From Phytophthora sp. 'mugwort' (taxonomy: Eukaryota > Oomycota > Peronosporomycetes > Peronosporales > Peronosporaceae), in contig JAUCEF010000007.1 of assembly GCA_033558025.1 (NCBI GenBank), positions 7,378,001-7,442,000 on the forward strand: 64,000 nucleotides of DNA, given 5' to 3'. Of the stretch, positions 10,129-19,681 are shown one piece after another (the first letter of the stretch is position 1; every line of letters begins with the position of its first letter). Under the pieces are notes generated by a model. That model was not told the DNA's origin and made no database searches. It worked only from the letters and a program-made list of their open reading frames with translations. The translations under genes and the position numbers were made by a program.

Positions 10129-11382
10129 TTACTTAGCGGCCTCCCACTGTGAGACGACGTCGTTGGTAATCGTGCCGCAGCTGAAGTCGAAGTCGTCCGC
10201 GCCGAGCTGAATGACCTTAACACCGTAGTCCTGGTCGATGATGGTAGCGTAGGTGACTGGGCCGTCCGTGGGGCGCGTGCCAAACTTATCGTTCCCCGGG
10301 TTGTACTCGCCGTTGTAGAAGTAGTAGTGCGTGGCTACGTAGCTCGTATCTTTCTCAAGCACCTCGGCGATGTCAAGCTCACCGCAACCGCCAGCCGGAC
10401 CAGTGCCACGGCAGTTGCAGTCGTACTGGCCCGTGTGGGTCACCTGGTCGGGGAGCATCCAGATGGCGGGCACATTGGGCGTGCCACCCAACTCCATTGA
10501 CACCTTGGTCAGGAAAATCTTCTTGCCGCCTGTCCAGCCCTGGAAAGCCGTGCCGTCCGAGTCGTAAGCGCCCTCGCATGTGACGTCGACACCGCACTTG
10601 TTCTCAGTCATGATGTGCACCTCAGCACCCGTAGCCTCCGAAGCGATGATCGACTTGCCAGACGGGTTCGAGGCCGCAGCCAACGTTCCGCTGAAGGGGG
10701 TCGACTCCTTGGCGACACCCGTGCCGTCGGCCTCGCAGAAGCCCTCGGGAGAGCCAGCGCCACTGTAGTCGATGTTCTCGTTGTTTAGGAACACCATGTT
10801 AGTGGCGGCGCCGCCCTTCTCGTAGGACGAAACCTTGCTCCACGTGCCATTGGTGCCGTCGAACACGGCGATGTTGTAGATGGTCATGGGGCCACGGAAT
10901 GCGATCGTGACACCTGTGTCGAGAGGCGACACGGGGCTCGACGTGGTCACCGTCGATTTGGAGCACAAGCCAATGTCCGTCACTTGTTCGTATGAGCCAG
11001 GGCCACCGCAGTTCACGCCCGTGTACGAGTACGCGTTTGAGACCGTGCCGGCTGTCGACTGCTCGCCGCCCATGATAGTAGATTGCTGCGTAGTCTGCTG
11101 GGTGGCATCGCCTGAGCCCGATACAGAGGTGTCAGCCTCGCCGGCAACATCGCTGCCCTGCTGCTGCGTCGTGTCGTCTTGCGTCACGGGGGCGTCGGTC
11201 TCTACGGCGGGAGCCTCGGTCACCTGGGCCACTGGAGCATCAGTTAGGGCCGTCGGAGCCTCCGTAGCGGGGGCTTCCGTGGCCGCGGCTGGTGCCGGGT
11301 CCATGTCGCAGATCTTGCCGGCGCCAGCCGAGACGGCGCTGGCCATGGCCGCAGCCATGAGGAACATGCCGTACATCTTCAT
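10129..11382 (-). CDS. Secreted TOS1-like (YJL171C/Tos1) cell-wall glycosidase-like protein
   Basis: A 417-residue protein. It has a signal peptide (MKMYGMFLMAAAMASAVSA), then a Pro/Ala/Thr-rich mucin-like stretch (TEAPA repeats, about 27-110) likely O-glycosylated, then a two-part globular region like fungal Tos1: a Gly/Cys-rich first half, and a second half with PAIWMLPDQ and CGELDIAEVLE. ELDIAE fits the ExDxxE catalytic motif of GH16-type glucanases. Role by family: binding or cleaving beta-1,3-glucan in the wall; enzymatic activity is inference. The start at 11382 is supported by the signal peptide and by an initiator motif 60 bp upstream; in-frame ATGs up to 11640 lie beyond that motif and are rejected. 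No GPI signal is seen. Confidence 0.85.
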   Translation of the reverse strand: MKMYGMFLMAAAMASAVSAGAGKICDMDPAPAAATEAPATEAPTALTDAPVAQVTEAPAVETDAPVTQDDTTQQQGSDVAGEADTSVSGSGDATQQTTQQSTIMGGEQSTAGTVSNAYSYTGVNCGGPGSYEQVTDIGLCSKSTVTTSSPVSPLDTGVTIAFRGPMTIYNIAVFDGTNGTWSKVSSYEKGGAATNMVFLNNENIDYSGAGSPEGFCEADGTGVAKESTPFSGTLAAASNPSGKSIIASEATGAEVHIMTENKCGVDVTCEGAYDSDGTAFQGWTGGKKIFLTKVSMELGGTPNVPAIWMLPDQVTHTGQYDCNCRGTGPAGGCGELDIAEVLEKDTSYVATHYYFYNGEYNPGNDKFGTRPTDGPVTYATIIDQDYGVKVIQLGADDFDFSCGTITNDVVSQWEAAK

Positions 11383-11440
11383 TTTGGAGTGTCGAGACGA
11401 AGTGGGCCCGAGCGGATGTATCTGCTTGCTACAAGCGAAG

Positions 11441-11457
11441 CAAATTGTCGAATGGGG
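11441..11457 (-). promoter_or_regulatory. Oomycete initiator plus flanking promoter element of the TOS1-like gene
   Basis: On the minus strand the sequence reads CCCCATTCGACAATTTG, matching the oomycete core promoter pattern (initiator YCATTYY followed by CAWTTTNYY). It lies about 60 nt upstream of the ATG at 11382, so transcription should begin near 11453. Confidence 0.7.
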
Positions 11458-11639
11458 CAGCAAAGAAGGCTGGGCAAGTTGGATAAGAGCCGCAGGACGG
11501 TGGGAAGGGATGAAGAAATCCAGCCATAGGGCGCCCAGCAAATGTGCAGAGGTTTGGCTTCGCGCACAAACAGACCAACTGCACTGCAGTTGGTGCCCCG
11601 CCAGTGGCGGCGCCACTTGCAGCGCCAGAGCAGTCTGCA

Positions 11640-12865
11640 CCAGGAGGGGGGGGACAATACCAGTACATTAAGTGTATTGGCAACTTTTCCCCGCGCTTTC
11701 CGATCCCATCTGGTGCTACGTACAGATGATCCCCTCGCTAATCATAGCGACTCTTTTATTTTGCTTAAAGGGTATTCCTCGGCCAGGGGTATACCGAAAT
11801 AGTGGAATAGACGATAGTACCACCAATTTGATATTTGTAGTCATTTATGCTTTCACAATGTCAGCTCTAAATAGCTCGCCGAAGGCACGTTCAGCCATGC
11901 TCTCGCGCACCCATGCCTCAAACCCGATGTCAGTGACGGAGCTCCTCAATCCACCAGAGGGAGAAATCGATAGACGAGCCCACTGACAAAAGCTTCTGCG
12001 CCGAAGAGGAGTCTGATAGCGCTGGCGGTGTCGAGCCTATCTATACGACAGAGGGCGTGCAGCAGGAATCGTTCACTCCTAATGTCAAGCAGACATAAAG
12101 GATCGCGTTACGTGTACCGCAATTTTGTCACCCGCGCTGCTTTCAGCGGGTAAGGCGGGCAGGTCTGTGATGGGCCTTCGCGAGATGGAGCGAGAACTAC
12201 CAGAGGAGCAGCAAGGGCTGATGTTTTTGCTTTTTTTCTTCAGACACCCCGCACAATAGTGACTGTTTCTATATTTAAGCATCCCGAGACTGAAATTCTT
12301 AGCGAATTTGTATCACATATTTCGTTTTTTCAACGGGTGAGAGTGAACAACTACTTATTTGTAAGCTGCAAGAAACGGGAACTGTGTTTTCATTCCTGTT
12401 AAGAATGTATTCTAAGAGTAGGAATTCATATTGAAGGGATCATCTGTATCTTGTGTCTCGCTGACTTGTTTTTTGTATTCATACGACTAGACGACCGCAA
12501 ACTTGTCCTCGCGGCTTTAGAAACCGACTCTCGGGCAGCATTGCTGCCTTGCAGCAGCGTTTCTATTCTTAGAGCCTCGGGCTGCGGGCCATTTCAAACT
12601 CGATAGTAGTGGCCGTCGCCACGACGAGCGGATGCTCGCATCTCAGACGACGTCACGCCGTGATTAAGGTTAGCCTTTCCATGGAGGGTTCAACTGCCTG
12701 ATATGGCGAAGCTGCGATCCTTGTGTGGTGCAGGCTGCCTGCAATAAGTTATTGCCAAAAAAATAAAATTAACAACAGTCCACCTGCTTTTGGAACTACC
12801 GGTACGGCGGCGACGTGAGCTCTTTTGACATGAGAGTAACTTCGTACACAGTTTTTTGAGAGGGG
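11640..12865. other. Intergenic, no gene recognised
   Basis: Short frames only. At 11,880-12,095 two overlapping plus frames (one with MSVTELLNPPEGE, the next with FCAEEESDSAGG) look like one decayed unknown coding piece interrupted by a frameshift. The rest is A+T-rich without recognisable domains. This is the transition from the gene island to the transposon-rich block. Confidence 0.4.
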
Positions 12866-13080
12866 GTGAAATACAAAATCGGACGCGAGCGGTTGCGAGG
12901 TCGCGTAGCCGTAGCAAACCCGCGTGGTATTTGCGGAGGCGGGCCCAGCGCCGAGCATTCCAGGGAGCCGAGCACTGTAGCGGGCTCGAACGTAGAATCT
13001 TTTCCTCGCAGGAGCGCAGCGACTGCCTTTGCGGAGCGCAGCGAAGCAAAGCAAAGCAAACCCCCGCGACGCCATCCGTT
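12866..13080 (-). repeat. GC-rich dispersed repeat, copy A
   Basis: About 215 bp, much richer in G+C than its surroundings. On the minus strand it reads TCGCTGCGCTCCTGCGAGGA, then CCCGCTACAGTGCT, GGCGCTGGGCCCGCCT and GCAAATACCACGCG. The same succession of blocks occurs on the plus strand at 27,673-27,910. No protein frame is shared, so a short interspersed or non-autonomous element is likely. Confidence 0.7.
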
Positions 13081-14068
13081 TTGGAAAATGCGGTGAACTT
13101 ATTAATACTTGGTTTCATTGTAGGTGTCCTTTTTATTGACTGTGTACGTAGCCTCTTGCCTTTTGACATTGACCGATTGTGGAACACGTTGACAAAAGAC
13201 TTATGGCCGTCGTGCACGACGTGCAGTGCAACCAACCATCGTACCGTATCGCGGTCTCTAGGGACCCCTATTTAGGGGTAGAAAGCGGTGGAAGTACATC
13301 TACATGTACACTCGGTGCATACAGTCTGTAAAGTCTGTTGTATGTACATGAATGAACACAGCTGTATTTACAGCTCGTACCCTTCGGTTGGACCGCACTG
13401 CAGTGCTGTCGTGGATTGCATCGCGACATGGAAACGGAGTGTTCGCTTTTTCGCTAGCCGTGCAGCCGTACAAGTTGAAGTCTGCAACGGAGGACGGCAG
13501 AAAAGTGCGGGTAAATCCATAGTGATGGTTTCGATCCACAGGTTTATCCACAGAGCTGGGCCTACCAACAGCTTTCCAAGTCAATATTTAAGCACCCTAC
13601 ATCATGGGATAAGTGACCTGCAGCCCCTTACCGTCGATTCAGTAGCGAAATGAAGATTGGATATAGTAATGTACATGTACGTGCAATGCGCTTGCCGAGG
13701 CGCTGAGGGCTCAGAGCCAGCATCAGCAAATACCACGCCGCGCGGTTTCCGCGGCTCTGCGCGAGCCCCCGCGAGGATTTGCTGGTGCTATACGACCTCG
13801 GACCCGATACAACAGCATTACCGTACGGTAGTTCGTGCTCAACACGAAGCTGGTCGTCATTCATCGTGGAATGAGGACGCACAGTTGTTTTCATATTGCC
13901 TAACTGTAACAGGAAGATCTATACAGCTTCAAACAAGAAGTACATGTATTAAATGAATTTCTTGCAGGTTATTTGGTCTTCTCACAGGCATGCATACATA
14001 TCCAGTAAGCGTCTATTTCATCCCAGAGCTGCTAAAACCTGCATCATACACCACCTAGTATGTGTCAC
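13081..14068. other. Intergenic, no gene recognised apart from a repeat
   Basis: No supported coding frame. Contains the possible repeat copy at 13,690-13,800. Otherwise low-information A+T-rich sequence with several ACATGTAC-type palindromes. Confidence 0.4.
13690..13800 (+). repeat. GC-rich dispersed repeat, possible copy C
   Basis: Contains GCAAATACCACGC as in copy A, embedded in GC-rich sequence with internal inverted segments (CCAGCATCAGCAAATACC against GGATTTGCTGGTGCT). The resemblance to copies A and B is partial. Confidence 0.45.
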
Positions 14069-14650
14069 CTACAGGTGACGAGCGCGGACGCTAGTGAGCT
14101 CCTCCTTCTCTGGAATCTGAATCTTGTAGTCCACTGCAGCATCGACGCGAGCCTTGATTTGTAATCATGTCTACGAAGTGAATCGACTGCAGATTTTCGT
14201 CCAGTTGCTTCCTCGTGCGAGCACCCAGCATGACCGTCGACGCATTTGGATTCGACACACACCAAGCAATCTGCGCGAGGGAGCAGCCCAGCTCGTCCGC
14301 GATCTTCTGTAACTCAAACGTCTTCAAAACGCGGTCACGGAAATCCGGCACCATCTTGTTGTAAAACTCGGTCGAGAAGCGAGAGTTCTCGGGGATGTCT
14401 TTCGTGTACTTGCCGGAAAGCATACCGTAGGCCAAGGGAGAGTACGTCGTCAAACCGAGCTCGTACTTCTTGAACAAGTCAAGGAACCGTACTCCACGCG
14501 AGGACGGTCGAAGATGTACTTCGGCTGCTCCACCACGGGACGGATCAAACCAAGGCGGTCAGCGATCTGGCATGCCTCCTCGATCTCACTGGGCATCCAC
14601 TGGCTGGTACCCCAGTAGAAGGCCCAGCCTTGCTCAATCGCATAATTCAT
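14069..14650 (-). pseudogene. Aldo-keto reductase (K+ channel beta-subunit-like), broken
   Basis: The C-terminal half of an aldo-keto reductase of the KCNAB/YghZ type: [18 protein letters not shown] and [19 protein letters not shown], then after a frameshift near 14,490 [20 protein letters not shown] and LGCSLAQIAWC, then after a second shift near 14,160 VDAAVDYKIQIPEKEEL and the natural end at 14069. The N-terminal half with the catalytic Asp/Tyr/Lys is absent; just upstream of 14,650 ([10 protein letters not shown]) the similarity is lost. It is a non-processed or gene-captured fragment; family NADPH-dependent oxidoreductases. Position within transposon debris suggests loss of constraint after rearrangement. 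Confidence 0.85.
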
Positions 14651-14845
14651 GGTGGCCGAAGACCACGTCAGTAGTAACTTCTGGAACGTTACACCAGCGT
14701 TCTTTTAACAACATTATTTCGCAAGGAGAATAGGTTTAAGTATTCCACAGCACCAGTCGGTGATTTCAACGGGACGACTGCTCGACCAGCTGAGAGCGTA
14801 AAGACACATCCTTTGAAGCTCAGGTAGGTTTCAAACCCTTAGGTA

Positions 14846-15081
14846 CAGTGCCGGCACTAATTATAAGATCGGCACATTTTTTGGCATTTTGGCCATTAGA
14901 ACAGCTCAGATGCGTTGAAAATTGGCCAATCAACGCAGTTCAGCGGGACGCGTCGATTGGTGGTCTCCATTTCGCATTCTGAGCTGGATTGACGAAGCTG
15001 CAGAAAATAACGCATCCGGGGAGTGGCAAAAAGTATACAACGATGGCGTATATTTCGTTTCTTACATGTTTGGCGGCGTTG
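14846..15081. repeat. Left terminal inverted repeat of the Tc1-like element
   Basis: Begins CAGTGCCGGCACT and includes GGATTGACGAAGCTGCAGAA, which is mirrored in the right arm. Small indels make this arm about 20 bp longer than the right arm. Confidence 0.85.
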
Positions 15082-15092
15082 CTTATGCATCG

Positions 15093-15760
15093 TTAGTACG
15101 CAGTCTTCTCGCCACTATCCTTGAGAACAGTAGCACAGCAATCCGGCGTCGAATTGATGAGGATATCGAGGTATGGCTGGTCAATTTTGTCCCAAGCCTT
15201 GAGAACCGCGCGCGTGAGGTCTTCCTTGGACCGGTACTGCTTGCCACCGGGGTAAACGAGACGAGTTAGCTTCCCCCACACGTTCTCGATCGGATTTAAG
15301 TCCGGAGACAGCGCAGGCCATGGTAGAACGGCGAATTCTTGTACTTGAAGCCAGTCCTTGGTGTAGCTGGATACATGAATCGAGCAGTTGTCTTGCTGGA
15401 AGAAGCATGTGAGTGGGTTTACAAACGGCAGTAGGTACTTCTCTAGCGTCTGCACGCACTTCACGCTGTTCTGGGTGCCCGAAAGAATTGCTAACTTCGA
15501 CTTGCCCTGCGAGGAAAACGCACCCCACACCATGACCGACCCCCACCGGAGTGGCGCTTCGAGTAGACTTGCTCGTCTCTTAGACGGTGTACCCCTCGGG
15601 GTCCTTCAGATACTGGTACACGCCAGTCTTGGACCACCACAGCTGCGTTGCAATGGCCTCTAGACTCCAATTGCTGTCTCGAAAGGCAAGCATCTGGGTC
15701 CGTAAACGCGGACCCCCTTGGCATCACTCAGACCTCCCCAAAGACGAAACTTGTCTGGCG
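15093..15760 (-). pseudogene. Tc1/mariner transposase (DDE_3), N-truncated
   Basis: The frame 15533-15093 carries MVWGAFSSQGK, the second catalytic Asp in CFFQQDNCSIH and the third acidic site in SPDLNPIENVWGKL, ending inside the left arm. Upstream (about 15,760-15,560) fragments of the DNA-binding part (EAIATQLWW, VYQYLKDPEG) are in another frame. The segment with the first catalytic Asp is missing, so the protein cannot be active and the element would need a helper. Confidence 0.85.
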
Positions 15761-15808
15761 CAGTGCTGCCATCGTGCCTATCATAATCAACGCCCAACCA
15801 AAGTCAAA

Positions 15809-16024
15809 CAACACCGCTAAGCATGTAAGAAACGAAATATACGCCATCATTCGTATACTTTTTGCCACCCCCCGATGCGTTATTTTCTGCAGCTTCGTCA
15901 ATCCAACTCAGAATGCGAAATGGAGACCACCAATCGACGCGTCTCGCTGAGCTGCGTTGATCCAAATTTCTAACGCGTCTGAGCGGTTCTAGTGGTCAAA
16001 GTGCCAAACAAAGTGCCGGCACTG
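15809..16024. repeat. Right terminal inverted repeat of the Tc1-like element
   Basis: Mirror of the left arm, ending AGTGCCGGCACTG next to TA. The inner boundary is near CAACACCGC at 15,809. Confidence 0.85.
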
Positions 16025-16026
16025 TA

Positions 16027-16664
16027 CAACTATTGTCATCACCTATGAGAACAAAGAAGCCTTTTTTATTTATTTATTTTTCACAAAAAAATACAATATG
16101 TATATAGATATACCCCAGTGATAACATGTCGAACGAATTAATTTTGGAAAGTACAAGGGCACACAGATCGAAGAAGTATATGCTTCTGATCCCGGGTATT
16201 GTCGATGGGTATTCAACCAACCCAGTCTAAATATCTCGGAAGATATAAAAATATTCTTGCATTCTAAGTTTCTTAACAGTGATAACTCATATATAATGCC
16301 GTGGGGTAAATATCTTGGGAAGACCCTCAAGCAGATCGGTCGAGTTGACCACAATTATATTGATTGGCTTCGCAAGAGTCAATTCGTAATTGAAAAATGC
16401 CCCAAGTTTTTAGCAGAACTAAGCTAAGAAAATCAAGTTTTTTTTTCTTAAGCTGCGGTAAATCGATCACTTCGCCTGTAACACGACCAAAAGTCAGCTC
16501 CTGCTCGCTCACAACAAGGACCAACATGTTGCTACCCTGGCATCCTGCGTTTGTGCCCTGGACCTGAATTGCTTGGGGGATATCGCGCTCCGTAAGACGA
16601 CTAACATCCGCAATGAGTACACGGTTAGTAAGCGACCACGTCTGATAATCAGGAAGTCCATTCA
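16027..16664. other. Intergenic, no gene recognised
   Basis: A minus frame at 16,665-16,327 (112 residues, with a run of Lys) has no recognisable motif. The left half is A+T-rich. Confidence 0.4.
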
Positions 16665-16673
16665 CCAGTTCAA

Positions 16674-19600
16674 ATGCCCAACGTCACTGGCGAGGCTGCT
16701 CAGCGACGACGCGCCAGCGCCGACGCCAGCACCCGTTGCCAGTCACGAAAGGATTGGTATGGCGGACGATGTTGAACAGGAGAGCACCGTCGTTGCTCAC
16801 GACAGGGGCAACAGCAACAACCCCGGTGACCATGCGCTGAAAGGCTGAGTCTCCTGCGCCGCGTCGCTGGACGGCTCGAACGACTCGAGGAGTCGCAGTC
16901 GAAGCTGGAGAAGAAGCTGGTGGGAGACGAAGCGCGCGCGCAACGCCGATCACCCATGCCACCGCCCATGAACTCCAGCGTGTTTGCCTCAGGACTCGGA
17001 AGAGGAAAGCGCATGCACTTGGACTCTCTGGACGGCCCCCCATACACGCCGATCACGAGTACGACGCACGGACCGGTGACTGATCCCCAGTACTTTGGGC
17101 AGCAGCAACCCCGGTATGTGATGCCGATGTCTGACCTGCAGCGTCTCTACGCAGCAGCTCAATGTGCTCAAGCTGGGCAACCCGTAGCAGACACACAACC
17201 GCAAGATGACCAAGCGCGTGCAGGGGCTGGAAGGTTCCCGACCCAGGATCAGGGGGCAGCGGTGAGGTATCCGACGCCCACCAGAAGAAGCTGGCGATCC
17301 GCCCGTTCGACGGCAAGGAACTGTACGTAGGGCTGGGATCTGGATTTCTGGAGTGGGGGGTGAAGGTTCGAGAGGCAAGTTGCTCTCGCTCAGTCGGCAT
17401 GCGGTTTCGCGTGGCCGGAAGACGTGAAGGTTGACCTGTTAGGCCACTACCTGTCCGGCGCGGCGGAGCGATACTACAACCAGCAGGTCGAGGCATGCGT
17501 GGACGCAGTTGCCGACGCTGCAGTACGTGATAGAGCGAATGTTGGAAGCTTTCAAGTCGAATATCACCCCGGCCCAAGCGATGAAACTGATCACAGCGCA
17601 CAAGGACGGCAACCGGTCGTGGCCTGAACACTACATGCATTTGGTGGCCGTTTCGGAGGCGTGTGGTGGGGCAGATTACCTTGTTCTGAGCAATATAGTA
17701 CAGCATGAGTCTGTGGACCTACGTACGGTGCTGATGACTAAGATGGACGGAACCAGGACGGATAGTCCTATCTGCAGCAGGCAAAGGAGTTAACGCCCTT
17801 CGGGCAGTCTTGGGAGCTGGAGCCCGTGAAGCACAGAACCCTCGGCACAGAGGTTGTAAGTGCCGTGGCTGAGCGCCGTAGTAAGGAGACGCGCACTTGC
17901 CACGAGTGCGGCAACGTGGGCCATCTTCGTGCTGCTTGTCCGGAGCGAGATTGAAATGGAGGTCGAAAGGCAGATCTCACGCTGCCAATGAGCGAGACGT
18001 CCGACGAGTCGGACATGACGTGGATCCTGGGCAGTTGTTCCATTCAGCGTTTGGCCAACGATGCGTCGTGGCTGAACGAGGTCGAGGCGTGCGAAGGCGA
18101 GTGCCTGCAGCCGGACGGTGCGCCGCTCAGTGCCAGCAAGAAGGGGACGTTGACACATACGTTACGGCGTGTGGTGTGAAGCAGATTGTTAAACTCACGG
18201 ACGTGTACTACGCCGAGAACGTTGTGCACAACCTGATCTCGCACGGGCAGCTGGACAAAAGGGGATACACCCTGGCCCACAGAGGCGGACGGCGAGTCGT
18301 AGCCGCTAAAGATGATGGGCGTGTAGCGTCGACGGGGAGCTGCGTTGGAACGTGCTGGTAGTGCCGGCCGCCGTAGAGAGAAGAGAGAAGAGAGACTCCA
18401 TCGGAGGAAATAATGGCGGCGCTGGAGGAGGCTGCTGCTCAGCCGGCGGAGACGTACCGTCGCGTGCAGAGAGATACGCTGATAGAATTTCACAAGCGTT
18501 TCGGGCACCTCAAGTATGATACAGTTGAGAGGCTGGCCAGGAACCCGAGCACGGGGATTATGCTCATGGGCCACCGACGCGTCAACTGACTGACCTGAGC
18601 GCAGGGCAAGCAGACGAAGAACAGGCAATCACAGACGGGCACTGGAGAACACTCACTGATAGATCGAGTGGGTGAAGTGATCTGCTCGGACCTGAAGGGA
18701 CGCATGACCCCAACAGACAGGCTGAACAATCGCAATATGATCAACTTTGTCGAGCACAAGAGCAACTATTGTCGGTTTTTCCTGGCGCGCACGAAGGACG
18801 CAGCAGCAAAGCAGTTTAGACAGTTTTTATCTTCTTCGAGAAGCGATTTGATTGCCTCGTTCACGTGTTGCGGACGGACTACGGAGACGAGTATCAGAAC
18901 GTCGACTTGTTTTGCAAGCGTATGGGGGTGGCTCGGCAGCGCAGCGAGGCGCGCAACAAGCCAGCAATGGTAAGGCGGAAAGGATGCACAGGACGATTAT
19001 GAATATGGACCGGTGCATGATCTTTGCGTGCGTGCTGCCGCTCAATTTCTGGGGGGACGCGGTCCAGTATGCTGCGTACATACTGAACAGAACGCCGACA
19101 AACTCTAACCAAGGGCGGGCATCTCCTATCAAGATCCTGACGAAGCAGACTCCATCGTTGGGCGAGATCGCCGTGTTCGGATCGCCGTGCACTGTTTACA
19201 GGATCCCAGGAAAGATAATTTCGCGCAGCGTGCGCAGCAGGGGATGATCGTGGGGATCGGCGAGTAAACCAAGGGGTAACCTGTGTGCCTGCCGAAGGAC
19301 AAAGTTGTGATAACGACTTAGCATGTCAGAAACATCGAGACGTTGGACAAGGAGCAGAACGAGAACCTACAGAGGCTGTACCTCCAGGGCGAGGACGCCG
19401 AAGCCGGGGTGACGCCGAGCCCGAAGGCCACGTCTGGAAATGCACCAGAAGCTACTGGTGCGGAGACTGCAGCTATGGCTGTGAATGGGGACGGGAGTAG
19501 AAGCGTCGGCGCCGGAGCGCAGGACTTCACCGGGGCTCCAAGACCAGCCGCGCGGGACTCGTTGCTGGTTGGCGGGTGTGTGTGCTACGGGGAGCTTCAG

Positions 19601-19680
19601 TTGTTGGAGAGACTAAGGAAAGGGAATGGTCATGGTAAACCGAGACATTGGGAGTGCAGCGTGCGTCGAACTATTTTGTG
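16674..19680 (+). pseudogene. Copia retrotransposon gag-protease-integrase, decayed
   Basis: Gag pieces (RPFDGKELYVGLGSGFLEWG near 17,300; [20 protein letters not shown] near 17,525) are followed by a CCHC knuckle (CHECGNVGHLRAAC, about 17,900). The protease site is degraded (TWILGSCSIQ, 18,020, where DSG is expected). Then come a pre-integrase HKRFGHLKYDTVERLARNP (18,490), integrase core pieces (GEVICSDLKG, 18,670; TDYGDEYQNVDLFCKRMGV, 18,870; AERMHRTIMNMD, 18,980; FWGDAVQYAAYILNRTP, 19,050) and the hinge before reverse transcriptase (HVRNIETLDKEQ, 19,320). At least six frame changes or stops. No reverse transcriptase or RNase H could be recognised downstream, and no LTRs were identified. 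Confidence 0.85.
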
Positions 19681-19681
19681 A

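Larger units (their letters stand above)
14846..16024 (-). mobile_element. Tc1-like element with long terminal inverted repeats
   Basis: A 1,179-bp unit flanked by TA (14844-14845 and 16025-16026), the target duplication of the Tc1/mariner superfamily. Both ends begin CAGTGCCGGCACT and the inverted similarity continues for over 200 bp on each side. A broken transposase lies on the minus strand between the arms. Confidence 0.9.

Noticed and set aside
10880..11671. Long plus-strand frame (263 codons) opposite the TOS1-like gene
   Set aside because: It is an antisense shadow of a GC-rich gene with signal peptide and conserved motifs on the minus strand; no motif of its own.
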